NCBI GenBank assembly: GCA_022545805.1
Contig: JAKEIJ010000008.1
Span: forward strand, 1 to 11,328
Source: Nitrosotalea sp.
GTDB taxonomy: Archaea; Thermoproteota; Nitrososphaeria; Nitrososphaerales; Nitrosopumilaceae
Direction: 5' to 3'
Length of the DNA: 11,328 nucleotides
Both the position numbers and the translations under genes were made by a program. This document shows positions 5,111 through 11,328 of the stretch, one piece after another. The notes below the pieces were generated by a model. The model saw only the letters and a program-made list of their open reading frames with translations, ran no database searches and was not told the DNA's origin. The first letter of the stretch is position 1; each line of letters opens with the position of its first letter.

Positions 5111-5113
5111 ATA
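5105..5113 (+). promoter_or_regulatory. TATA box of the pdxST operon
   Basis: AAATAAATA, overlapping the stop codon of the preceding gene and centred about 27 nt before ATG 5136; this predicts a leaderless pdxS mRNA and an independent transcript. Confidence 0.55.
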
Positions 5114-5135
5114 GCGTAAGACTCGATCAAATCTC

Positions 5136-6104
5136 ATGATTCCACTTTCTGGCGATTTGGGTGATACTAAAGGGGTAGTAAAGGAAAAGATAGGATCATT
5201 TGGTACTACTCGAGGTACTTCCACACTAAAACGCGGTTTTGCTCATATGCTCAAAAATGGAGTTGTCATGGATGTTACAACTGTTGAGCAAGCTCAAATT
5301 GCAGAAGATGCTGGTGCAGTTGCAGTAATGGTTTTGGATAAACTTCCATCTGATGTAAGAAAAGCTGGCGGTGTTGCAAGAACTGCAAGTATTAGAATTA
5401 TTCAAGAGATTATGGACTCTGTAACAATTCCAGTTATGGCAAAATGCAGAATAGGTCATGTATACGAGGCAATGGTTTTACAAGAAACAAATGTGGACAT
5501 GATTGATGAATCTGAAGTTTTAACTCCTGCTGATGAAAATAGACACATTTGGAAATGGGATTTCACTAGTCCATTTGTAAATGGTGCACGAAATCTTGGC
5601 GAAGCTCTCAGAAGAATAGAAGAGGGTGCAGCAATGATTCGAACAAAAGGAGAGCCAGGAACTGGTAATGTTGCTGAAGCAGTTATTCATATTAAAAATG
5701 TAAACACCGAGCTACGACGAATAAAATCAATCTATGATGCAGGCGATGAGCAAGACCTGATAAGTGTTGCAAGAGAGTTGAAAGTTTCCTACTCTGTTGT
5801 GGAACAGACTGCAAGTTTAGGTAGATTACCAGTTGTCAACTTTGCAGCGGGTGGAATCTCAACTCCTGCAGATGCTGCATACTTGATGACTCTGGGTTGT
5901 GATGGAGTGTTTGTAGGATCTGGTATATTCAAGGCCGATGACGCAAAAGAAAGAGCACAAGCAATAGTTCTAGCAACAACATTCTGGGAAGATCCAGACA
6001 AGGTAAAAGAAGCACAAAAAATGATTGATGAAAGACAGTCAATGTTAGGATTGGATACGAAGAATCTTGAACTTAGAATGCAAGAACGTGGTAGCACAGC
6101 ATGA
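5136..6104 (+). CDS. pdxS: Pyridoxal 5'-phosphate synthase, lyase subunit PdxS
   Basis: PdxS condenses ribose 5-phosphate, glyceraldehyde 3-phosphate and ammonia into PLP (the DXP-independent vitamin B6 pathway) as a dodecameric (beta/alpha)8 barrel. The 322-residue sequence is diagnostic: [17 protein letters not shown] (31-47), [13 protein letters not shown] (100-112), [21 protein letters not shown] (169-178) and [18 protein letters not shown]. The residues that take part in catalysis in the Bacillus enzymes are present: Asp46, Lys103 (first Schiff base) and Lys171 (second). Bacterial PdxS has about 294 residues; the extra ~20 here sit at the N terminus before the conserved LKRG. ATG 5136 is supported by a TATA box about 27 nt upstream (leaderless). 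Its stop overlaps the pdxT start in ATGA. Confidence 0.98.
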   Translation: MIPLSGDLGDTKGVVKEKIGSFGTTRGTSTLKRGFAHMLKNGVVMDVTTVEQAQIAEDAGAVAVMVLDKLPSDVRKAGGVARTASIRIIQEIMDSVTIPVMAKCRIGHVYEAMVLQETNVDMIDESEVLTPADENRHIWKWDFTSPFVNGARNLGEALRRIEEGAAMIRTKGEPGTGNVAEAVIHIKNVNTELRRIKSIYDAGDEQDLISVARELKVSYSVVEQTASLGRLPVVNFAAGGISTPADAAYLMTLGCDGVFVGSGIFKADDAKERAQAIVLATTFWEDPDKVKEAQKMIDERQSMLGLDTKNLELRMQERGSTA

Positions 6105-6718
6105 GCGGAATTAACATAGGAATTTTAGCAGTTCAAGGAGATGTTGCAGAAAACATACTTGCAACAAAGATGGCAATTGAAGACTTAGGTATGGAAGGTA
6201 TTGTAACTGAGGTTAAAACTCCTGAGCAAATCTCTGATCTTGATGGGCTAGTAATACCTGGTGGAGAAAGCACTGTGATAGGTACTCTCTCTCTGGTCAA
6301 TGGTTCGTTAAAGAAAATTAAAGAAAAGATTGCAAATGGAATGCCTGTATTTGGAATATGTGCTGGCATGATAATGCTCTCAAAAAAGGCAAAAGATAGA
6401 GTGGTTGGTGAAATGGACCAGCCATTGTTAGACTTTCTTGATGTGAAAATAGAGCGAAATGCCTTTGGCAGACAAAAGGACTCCTTTGAATCTGAAATCT
6501 CAATGGATAAAATTGGCATTTCAAAGTTTCCAGGAGTGTTCATCCGTGCACCTTCAATCATAGAAACAGGTAAGGATGTGGAAGTATTGTCCAAGTTTAA
6601 TGAAAAAATAATTGCAGTAAAACAAGGGAACATCCTAGGTACTTCATTTCATCCTGAGCTTACAGGGGATATCTCACTTCACAAATACTTTGTAAGCATG
6701 ATTAGAAAGAAAAACTAG
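6101..6718 (+). CDS. pdxT: Pyridoxal 5'-phosphate synthase, glutaminase subunit PdxT
   Basis: PdxT hydrolyses glutamine and channels ammonia into PdxS. It is a class I (triad) glutamine amidotransferase of normal length (205 aa). Visible motifs are [12 protein letters not shown] at 7-18, the oxyanion-loop motif [12 protein letters not shown] (50-61), the nucleophile elbow FGICAGM with Cys87, and [10 protein letters not shown] with the His184/Glu186 pair that completes the triad. The [13 protein letters not shown] segment (118-130) is typical of the interface with PdxS. ATG 6101 overlaps the pdxS TGA by 4 bp (ATGA), so translation is probably coupled, which suits a 1:1 complex. No key residue is missing. 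Confidence 0.98.
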   Translation: MSGINIGILAVQGDVAENILATKMAIEDLGMEGIVTEVKTPEQISDLDGLVIPGGESTVIGTLSLVNGSLKKIKEKIANGMPVFGICAGMIMLSKKAKDRVVGEMDQPLLDFLDVKIERNAFGRQKDSFESEISMDKIGISKFPGVFIRAPSIIETGKDVEVLSKFNEKIIAVKQGNILGTSFHPELTGDISLHKYFVSMIRKKN

Positions 6719-6746
6719 ATCTACAGACTAAATTACTGGAATACCG

Positions 6747-6755
6747 TTTATATTA
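6747..6755 (+). promoter_or_regulatory. TATA box of the aconitase gene
   Basis: TTTATATTA, predicting a transcription start near 6777. This lies downstream of the in-frame TTG at 6768 and just before ATG 6786, and so favours the ATG start with a leader of about 9 nt. Confidence 0.55.
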
Positions 6756-6785
6756 AATTCAAATTGATTGTATACTGTTATTGTA

Positions 6786-9068
6786 ATGGAAATAGAGACA
6801 ACTCCAGAACTAGTTTCAAAGGTTTACAAAAAAATCGAAGAGAACATCTCAAAATATAGAAAACTAGTAAACCGGCCACTTACTCTTACTGAAAAGATCC
6901 TAGTTGGCCATCTTGATGATATAGAAAGTGCAAAAGATCTAGAACCGGGAAAAAGCTATTCATTTCTTAGACCTGATAGAGTTGCACTACAAGATGTCAC
7001 AGGACAAATGGTGATTTTACAATTCATGCAATCAGGTCTTAAACGAAGTACACTTCCAACAACTGTTCACTGTGATCATCTTATTCGCGCCAAAGTTAGT
7101 GGAGATGTCGATATCAAAGTTGCACTAGATGAAAACAGCGAGGTCTACAAATTTCTAGAATCATCCTCGAGAAAATATGGAATCGGATTCTGGAAGCCTG
7201 GTGCAGGAATTATTCATCAGGTTGTATTGGAACATTATGCTTTTCCTGGTGGATTGATGATTGGAACTGACTCTCACACTCCAAATGCAGGTGGTCTAGG
7301 TATGTTGGCTATTGGAGTGGGAGGACTGGATGCAACTGAGGTGATGGCAGGATTTCCATGGGAACTCTTGTATCCTAAACGAATTGGTATACATCTGAAA
7401 GGGGAGCTAAACGGCTGGGTTTCTCCAAAAGACATTATATTGTATGTAGCATGGAAGCTTACCGTATCAGGCGGGACAAATGCCGTCGTAGAATACTTTG
7501 GACCGGGTACCAAGTCAATTAGTTGTACTGGCAAAGCCACCATAACAAACATGGGTGCAGAAATTGGTGCAACATGCTCTGTATTTCCATATGATGACAG
7601 AATGGAAATTTATCTCAAGTCAACTAATCGCGAACAAATTGCAGAGCTTGCAAATAAACACAGAGATATTCTTGTGGCAGATCCTGAAGTTGAACAAAAT
7701 CCAGAAAAATATTTTGATAAAGTAATAGAGATTGATTTATCTGCACTAGAGCCATACATTGCAGGTCCGCACACACCAGACCTTGTCAGGCCAATATCTG
7801 CACTTGCAGAAGATGCAAAACAAAACAAGTATCTTGACACTATCTCTGTTGCTCTCATTGGAAGCTGCACCAATTCATCTTATGAGGATATGACAAGAGC
7901 TGCATCTGTTGCAGAACAAGCAAAATCTCACGGAATGAATGTGAAAATTCCTCTTCTTGTAACTCCAGGCTCAGAACAAATCAGAGCAACAATTGAACGA
8001 GACGGACAGATGCAGACATTAAATAAAATTGGAGCAACTGTACTAGCTAATGCTTGTGGTCCGTGCATAGGACAGTGGAACCGACCTGAGATAAAATCCG
8101 GAGAGCCAAATACTATTGTAACATCATTTAACCGAAATTTTCCTGGAAGAAATGACGGCAGAAGAGAGACAATGGCCTTTATGGGCAGTCCTGAATTAAT
8201 TGTGGCACTTGCTCTTGGTGGAAGACTCTCATTTAATCCTCTAAAAGATACTCTGAAAGGTTCAGACGGAAAAGAGTTCAAACTAGAACCACCGAAAAAG
8301 GCAGCAGAGGTGCCGTCCAAAGGATTCTCAAATGTGGGGCAAATCTATGTTCCGCCAGCCAAAAATCCTGATGAGATTCAAGTCATTATCAATCCTGCAA
8401 GTGGAAGACTACAAAAACTAGAACCATTTTTGAAATGGGATGGCAAAGATTTTGTGGAATTGCCGCTTTTACTAAAGGCAAAAGGCAAATGCACAACGGA
8501 TCACATATCTCCGGCAGGTGCGTGGTTGTCATTGCGTGGTCATATAGACAAAATTAGTGACAACATCTTCCTTGGTGCAGTCAATGCGTTTACAAGTGAT
8601 GTTGGAAAGGGAAAGAATCAACTAAATGAAAACACAGAATCATTTCCAGTCATAGCACGACAATACAAAGAGAAGGGACTAAAATGGATTGTAATTGGCG
8701 ATAATAATTATGGAGAGGGTAGTAGCAGAGAACATGCCGCCATGTCTCCAAGATATCTTGGATGCGCCGCAGTTATTGCACGAAGTTTTGCACGTATACA
8801 TGAAACTAATCTGAAGAAACAAGGAGTACTGGCACTCACATTTGCCAATCCATATGATTATGATAAAGTCCAAGAGTCTGATAAAATAAGCATTCTTGAT
8901 CTATCACAGATGCAACCTGGGAAAAATATCAGATGCATACTAAATCACAAAGACGGAACAAAAGATGAGATTGCACTCAAGCATTCATACAATGACTTTC
9001 AGATAAAATGGTTCAAAGCAGGTTCTGCCTTGAACATAATGCGTGAAAGAGAAGCACAAGCCAACTAA
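6786..9068 (+). CDS. acn: Aconitate hydratase, mitochondrial-type (760 aa)
   Basis: Aconitase interconverts citrate and isocitrate through cis-aconitate with a [4Fe-4S] cluster. In ammonia-oxidising archaea it serves the largely biosynthetic TCA reactions that draw carbon from the 3-hydroxypropionate/4-hydroxybutyrate cycle. Numbering from ATG 6786, the three cluster cysteines are C361 in GSCTNSSYEDM and C424/C427 in ANACGPCIGQW. The substrate site includes DSHTPNAGGLG near 162-172, and the swivel-domain loop NYGEGSSREHAA supplies the catalytic Ser647 and Arg648; KGKCTTDHISPAG and SFARIHETNLKKQG are also present. NTIVTSFNRNFPGRND and the overall length match the mitochondrial/bacterial mAcn subfamily rather than the ~900-aa AcnA/IRP1 or the AcnB type. 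It is a single gene with its own promoter. No deletion or frameshift is seen. Confidence 0.96.
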   Translation: MEIETTPELVSKVYKKIEENISKYRKLVNRPLTLTEKILVGHLDDIESAKDLEPGKSYSFLRPDRVALQDVTGQMVILQFMQSGLKRSTLPTTVHCDHLIRAKVSGDVDIKVALDENSEVYKFLESSSRKYGIGFWKPGAGIIHQVVLEHYAFPGGLMIGTDSHTPNAGGLGMLAIGVGGLDATEVMAGFPWELLYPKRIGIHLKGELNGWVSPKDIILYVAWKLTVSGGTNAVVEYFGPGTKSISCTGKATITNMGAEIGATCSVFPYDDRMEIYLKSTNREQIAELANKHRDILVADPEVEQNPEKYFDKVIEIDLSALEPYIAGPHTPDLVRPISALAEDAKQNKYLDTISVALIGSCTNSSYEDMTRAASVAEQAKSHGMNVKIPLLVTPGSEQIRATIERDGQMQTLNKIGATVLANACGPCIGQWNRPEIKSGEPNTIVTSFNRNFPGRNDGRRETMAFMGSPELIVALALGGRLSFNPLKDTLKGSDGKEFKLEPPKKAAEVPSKGFSNVGQIYVPPAKNPDEIQVIINPASGRLQKLEPFLKWDGKDFVELPLLLKAKGKCTTDHISPAGAWLSLRGHIDKISDNIFLGAVNAFTSDVGKGKNQLNENTESFPVIARQYKEKGLKWIVIGDNNYGEGSSREHAAMSPRYLGCAAVIARSFARIHETNLKKQGVLALTFANPYDYDKVQESDKISILDLSQMQPGKNIRCILNHKDGTKDEIALKHSYNDFQIKWFKAGSALNIMREREAQAN

Positions 9069-9105
9069 AGAACTAATAGTTTGAGTGACGTTATTTTCTA
9101 TCAGT

Positions 9106-9339
9106 GTGAGTCATACATTTGATCCCAATGAACTCTATAATCGCGTAGTACATTACTACATTGATAAAAAGGGATATTCAAAAGAACAGGCAAATCAAAT
9201 AGCCAGAAAGGTTGTAGAACGAGAAAAAAGTAGGCACACGTGTAAGAATGTAAGTTGTGGCCATGGTTTAGATGACCACATACGACACAGCGAAACTTGC
9301 CTTGTTATTGACTGTGATTGTAGAAAGTTTGTCAGTTAG
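9106..9339 (+). CDS. Small Cys/His-rich protein (77 aa), putative zinc-binding
   Basis: An unnamed small protein. Residues 1-40 form a basic amphipathic helical part (FDPNELYNRVVHYYIDKKGY, then SKEQANQIARKVVERE), and residues 44-77 carry the ligand set C46-x4-C51-x-H53-x4-H58-x6-C65-x4-C70-x-C72 (HTCKNVSCGHGLDDHIRH, ETCLVIDCDC). Such arrangements usually bind one or two zinc ions; I know of no assigned function. GTG 9106 (VSHTFDPNEL) is preferred because a TATA-like AACTAATAG at 9071-9079 would start transcription near 9100; GTG 9085 in the same frame would add seven residues. It follows aconitase by 37 bp on the same strand, and its last 8 bp overlap the convergent dehydrogenase gene. Confidence 0.82.
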   Translation: MSHTFDPNELYNRVVHYYIDKKGYSKEQANQIARKVVEREKSRHTCKNVSCGHGLDDHIRHSETCLVIDCDCRKFVS

Positions 9340-10330
9340 ATGCCTGTAACAATATCTTTCCTGACTGGTTGCTTTTTTCCATTTTTTGATGCGCAATTTT
9401 GGCATCCTTTAGATCAAATGTGCTATCTATTACTGGCTTGATCTTCTTTAATTTCATAAATTTGTGTAGTGCAACAAGTTGTGATTTTGATCCAAGATAT
9501 GCTCCAATTATCTGGGCCTCCTTGCTGTAAAATGATCTGATGTTCACTGTTGCCTCTCCTCCAGTTGTGGTACCACACGCAATCATTCTTCCTTTTACCT
9601 TGAGAACTTCAAGGCTTACAGGCCATGTCTTTGCTCCTACATGATCAATTACCACATCAACTCCCATCTGGTTCGTAAATCTAAGTACCTCTGATTCTAC
9701 ATCCTTGGTATTTCTATTTATTACAAAATCTGCTCCGAGTTTTTTTGCAAATGCTGCCTTGTTATTGTCTGATGCAACTGTAATCACCTTCAAGCCTTTT
9801 GCTTTTGCAAGCAATATTGCAGAAGATCCTACTCCGCTATTTGCCCCCCAGATTAGAATGGTATCACCTTTTTTGCATTTTGATTTTTCTAACATATTCC
9901 ACGACGTGAGATATGACACATTGATTGAAGCAGCCTCTTGATCTGAAAACCAATCTGGTTTTTTTATTATGTTCTTCTTTGGAACCTGAATTAATTCCGC
10001 ATAACCTCCTTTGTATTTTCCAAACCCGCCTATGATTCCAAAAGATACTCGAGAATTATTGCTTTCTATTGCGGGGTATACAATCACCTTTTCTCCCTTT
10101 TTGAAATTTCCAAATCCTTCTTCTAGTGTACCGCTGATATCACAACCTAGGATATGCGGAAATGATACTGTCTTGCCTGGAATTCCGTTTCTTACCCAAA
10201 TATCCAAGTGATTTACTGCACAATATCTCACTCTGACAAGAACATGTCCTTTTTGGACAACAGGGTCTGGAACTTGTTCATACGACAATACATTCGGTCC
10301 TCCATGTTTTCTAATGATTACGGCTTTCAA
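9332..10330 (-). CDS. Medium-chain dehydrogenase/reductase, quinone oxidoreductase-like
   Basis: A 332-residue MDR-superfamily oxidoreductase with a GroES-like N-terminal domain (1-125) and a Rossmann NAD(P)-binding domain. Visible features are MKAVIIRKHGGPNVLSYEQV at the N terminus, YCAVNHLDIWVRNGIPG (36-52), HILGCDISG (59-67) and the nucleotide-binding WGANSGVGSSAILLAKAKG (161-179). The loop that in zinc-dependent alcohol dehydrogenases holds four structural-zinc cysteines is instead YPAIESNNSRVSFGIIGGFG and has none, so the zeta-crystallin/quinone reductase type is more likely; the substrate is unknown. It starts at TTG 10330, with TAG immediately upstream. A minus-strand TATA element (TTAAATAA, 10360-10353) about 26 nt away predicts a leaderless mRNA. 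Confidence 0.9.
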   Translation of the reverse strand: MKAVIIRKHGGPNVLSYEQVPDPVVQKGHVLVRVRYCAVNHLDIWVRNGIPGKTVSFPHILGCDISGTLEEGFGNFKKGEKVIVYPAIESNNSRVSFGIIGGFGKYKGGYAELIQVPKKNIIKKPDWFSDQEAASINVSYLTSWNMLEKSKCKKGDTILIWGANSGVGSSAILLAKAKGLKVITVASDNNKAAFAKKLGADFVINRNTKDVESEVLRFTNQMGVDVVIDHVGAKTWPVSLEVLKVKGRMIACGTTTGGEATVNIRSFYSKEAQIIGAYLGSKSQLVALHKFMKLKKIKPVIDSTFDLKDAKIAHQKMEKSNQSGKILLQASN

Positions 10331-10352
10331 CTATTTGTGGAATATGAAATTA

Positions 10353-10360
10353 TTATTTAA
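10353..10360 (-). promoter_or_regulatory. TATA box of the MDR dehydrogenase gene
   Basis: TTAAATAA on the minus strand, centred about 26 nt before TTG 10330. It confirms the TTG start and leaderless initiation. Confidence 0.55.
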
Positions 10361-10400
10361 AGAAAGTCACTTGCATGAATCTATCCCTGGCGGGGAAAAC

Positions 10401-10409
10401 TTGTTAAAC
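10401..10409 (+). promoter_or_regulatory. TATA-like element of the FMN reductase gene
   Basis: TTGTTAAAC centred about 26 nt before TTG 10431, predicting transcription to begin at that TTG. Confidence 0.4.
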
Positions 10410-10430
10410 CATGATCACGTCATATCATGA

Positions 10431-11009
10431 TTGGCAAAACCAAAAATTCTTGCATTTGCAGGAAGTACCCGCACTGACTCATTTAACAAAAAACTAGTAA
10501 AGATTGCCGCAACTGGTGCAGTGGAGGGCGGTGCTGATGTTACTGTAATAGATCTTCGAGATTTTGCAATGCCTCTTTATGATGGAGACTTGGAGCAACA
10601 ACAAGGCCTTCCATCTAATGCACAAAAACTAAAGGACTTGATGTTATCACATCAGGGATTCTTAATTTCAGCACCAGAGTATAACAGCTCAATATCGGGT
10701 GTTCTGAAAAATACAATTGATTGGGTATCAAGACCAGCTGCAGGTGAAGAGCCTTTGGCTTGTTTCAAGGGTAAGGTTGCAGGAATAATGAGTACATCTC
10801 CCGGTGGTCTTGGCGGTCTTCGTGGATTGGTTCATGTACGTGCAATTCTTGAAAATATCAGTGTCCTTGTGATTCCAGATCAGATTGCTGTAAGCAAGGC
10901 CCATGAAGTATTCAATGCTGATGGAACTCTAAAAGACAAAAAACAAGAGGATCAAATAAAAAGAATTGGTTCAAACGTTGCAAAATTATTACTAAAAATA
11001 TCTTCCTGA
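10431..11009 (+). CDS. NADPH-dependent FMN reductase family flavoprotein (192 aa)
   Basis: A flavodoxin-fold reductase that binds FMN and passes electrons from NAD(P)H to quinones, azo compounds, chromate or free flavin; the physiological acceptor cannot be read from sequence. Motifs: AKPKILAFAGSTRTDSFNKK (2-21), where GSTRTDSFN is the FMN phosphate-binding loop (GSxRxxSxN), APEYNSSISGVLKNTIDWVS (80-99) for the isoalloxazine and dimer contacts, and a Gly-rich STSPGGLGGLRG loop. The length is normal. TTG 10431 gives LAKPKILAFAG, the natural beginning of the first strand; the ATG at 10427 is out of frame. It is divergent from the MDR dehydrogenase with about 100 bp between starts, so the two redox genes share one intergenic promoter region. 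Confidence 0.93.
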   Translation: MAKPKILAFAGSTRTDSFNKKLVKIAATGAVEGGADVTVIDLRDFAMPLYDGDLEQQQGLPSNAQKLKDLMLSHQGFLISAPEYNSSISGVLKNTIDWVSRPAAGEEPLACFKGKVAGIMSTSPGGLGGLRGLVHVRAILENISVLVIPDQIAVSKAHEVFNADGTLKDKKQEDQIKRIGSNVAKLLLKISS

Positions 11010-11072
11010 AATAATTATCATATTGATAGAAATTTTGTTCAAATTATGTTGTGTTATACGTATGTTGAATTT

Positions 11073-11328
11073 TTATTGTGCATTTTGATCCATTTGGATC
11101 ATTCCAAAAATGTTTCCCTCTGTATCCATACACGTTGCATAATATCCTACTCCTGGAATTGGCATCTTTGGTATCAACACTTGACCTCCGTTTGACTGGA
11201 TCTTGTTTGTATATTCATCAAGGGAGGGAACCTCGATAGTATTTGTCATGCCTATCTGGCCTGGCATTCTTCTTGCCATGCCTCCATTAATTCCTGGTTG
11301 GTTATCATCTCCAGTTCTTATCATCCAA
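11073..11328 (-). CDS. VOC (glyoxalase/bleomycin-resistance) family protein, C-terminal part, truncated by window edge
   Basis: The frame enters from the right edge and stops at TAA 11075-11073. It reads (W)MIRTGDDNQPGINGGMARR, then IEVPSLDEYTNKIQSNGGQV and a terminal CMDTEGNIFGMIQMDQ, the second beta-alpha-beta-beta-beta unit of a VOC-fold domain. The pattern D-x-x-GN-x-FG-x-x-Q near the end is typical of the family; the position often occupied by a metal-ligand glutamate reads Gln here, which is common in VOC proteins of unknown function. The codon before ATG 11324 is TGG in frame and suits the family, so I treat the gene as running past the window rather than starting there. Substrate unknown. 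The 63 bp between it and the flavoprotein gene show nothing of note. Confidence 0.85.
   Translation of the reverse strand, partial: WMIRTGDDNQPGINGGMARRMPGQIGMTNTIEVPSLDEYTNKIQSNGGQVLIPKMPIPGVGYYATCMDTEGNIFGMIQMDQNAQ

Noticed and set aside
6768..6785. Aconitase start at TTG 6768
   Set aside because: It is only about 17 nt from the centre of the TATA element and so upstream of the expected transcription start; ATG 6786 fits.
7928..8320. Antisense open frame inside the aconitase gene
   Set aside because: It mirrors codons of the aconitase core and has serine/proline-rich shadow composition; no independent start signal is seen.
1..11328. Mobile elements, CRISPR arrays, phage genes, toxin-antitoxin or defence clusters
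   Set aside because: No direct-repeat arrays, transposase or integrase motifs, or linked nuclease/ATPase genes were seen; the gene set reads as ordinary core and lineage-specific chromosome.

Overview
The window looks like the chromosome of an ammonia-oxidising archaeon (Nitrososphaerota/Thaumarchaeota, Nitrosopumilus/Nitrosarchaeum-like). The reasons are AT-rich coding with archaeal-type PheS-PheT, a PdxS-PdxT pair and a mitochondrial-type aconitase; leaderless genes with TATA elements about 25 nt upstream of the start codon; frequent TTG starts; an intron-bearing tRNA; and several small Cys/His proteins of thaumarchaeal style. The taxonomic call is inference from protein appearance; no search was run.

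Layout. 1-1852: the 3' end of pheS and the whole of pheT, overlapping by 10 bp. 1862-2068: a convergent, very small Cys/His-rich frame on the minus strand with an unclear start. 2118-2262: a compact structured, probably stand-alone RNA on the plus strand, with its own TATA-like element and a T-run, of no class I recognise. 2409-2648: a stand-alone Lrp/AsnC effector (RAM) domain. 2752-3318: an unrecognised protein carrying an HELAH (HExxH) motif. 3386-3502: a 38-residue C2HC zinc-finger-like protein whose stop codon interlocks with that of the minus-strand gene at 3499-4131 (unknown function). 4245-4401 (minus): tRNA-Trp(CCA) interrupted by two introns, one canonical and one inside the anticodon stem. 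4577-5110: a membrane-anchored extracytoplasmic protein of unknown function. 5136-6718: pdxS-pdxT, a 4-bp-overlapping operon for pyridoxal 5'-phosphate synthase. 6786-9068: aconitase. 9106-9339: a small Cys/His protein. 9332-10330 (minus): a zinc-independent-looking medium-chain dehydrogenase/quinone reductase. 10431-11009: an NADPH-dependent FMN reductase-like flavoprotein. 11073-11328 (minus): the C-terminal part of a VOC/glyoxalase-family protein that runs off the window.

Most genes are housekeeping: translation (PheST, tRNA-Trp), vitamin B6 synthesis (PdxST) and central carbon metabolism (aconitase), with single-gene redox units at the right end. I see no mobile element, CRISPR array, phage gene or toxin-antitoxin pair. 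The parts that deserve a second look are the structured RNA at 2118-2262, the doubly interrupted tRNA-Trp, the start-less small Cys/His frame next to pheT and the HExxH protein.
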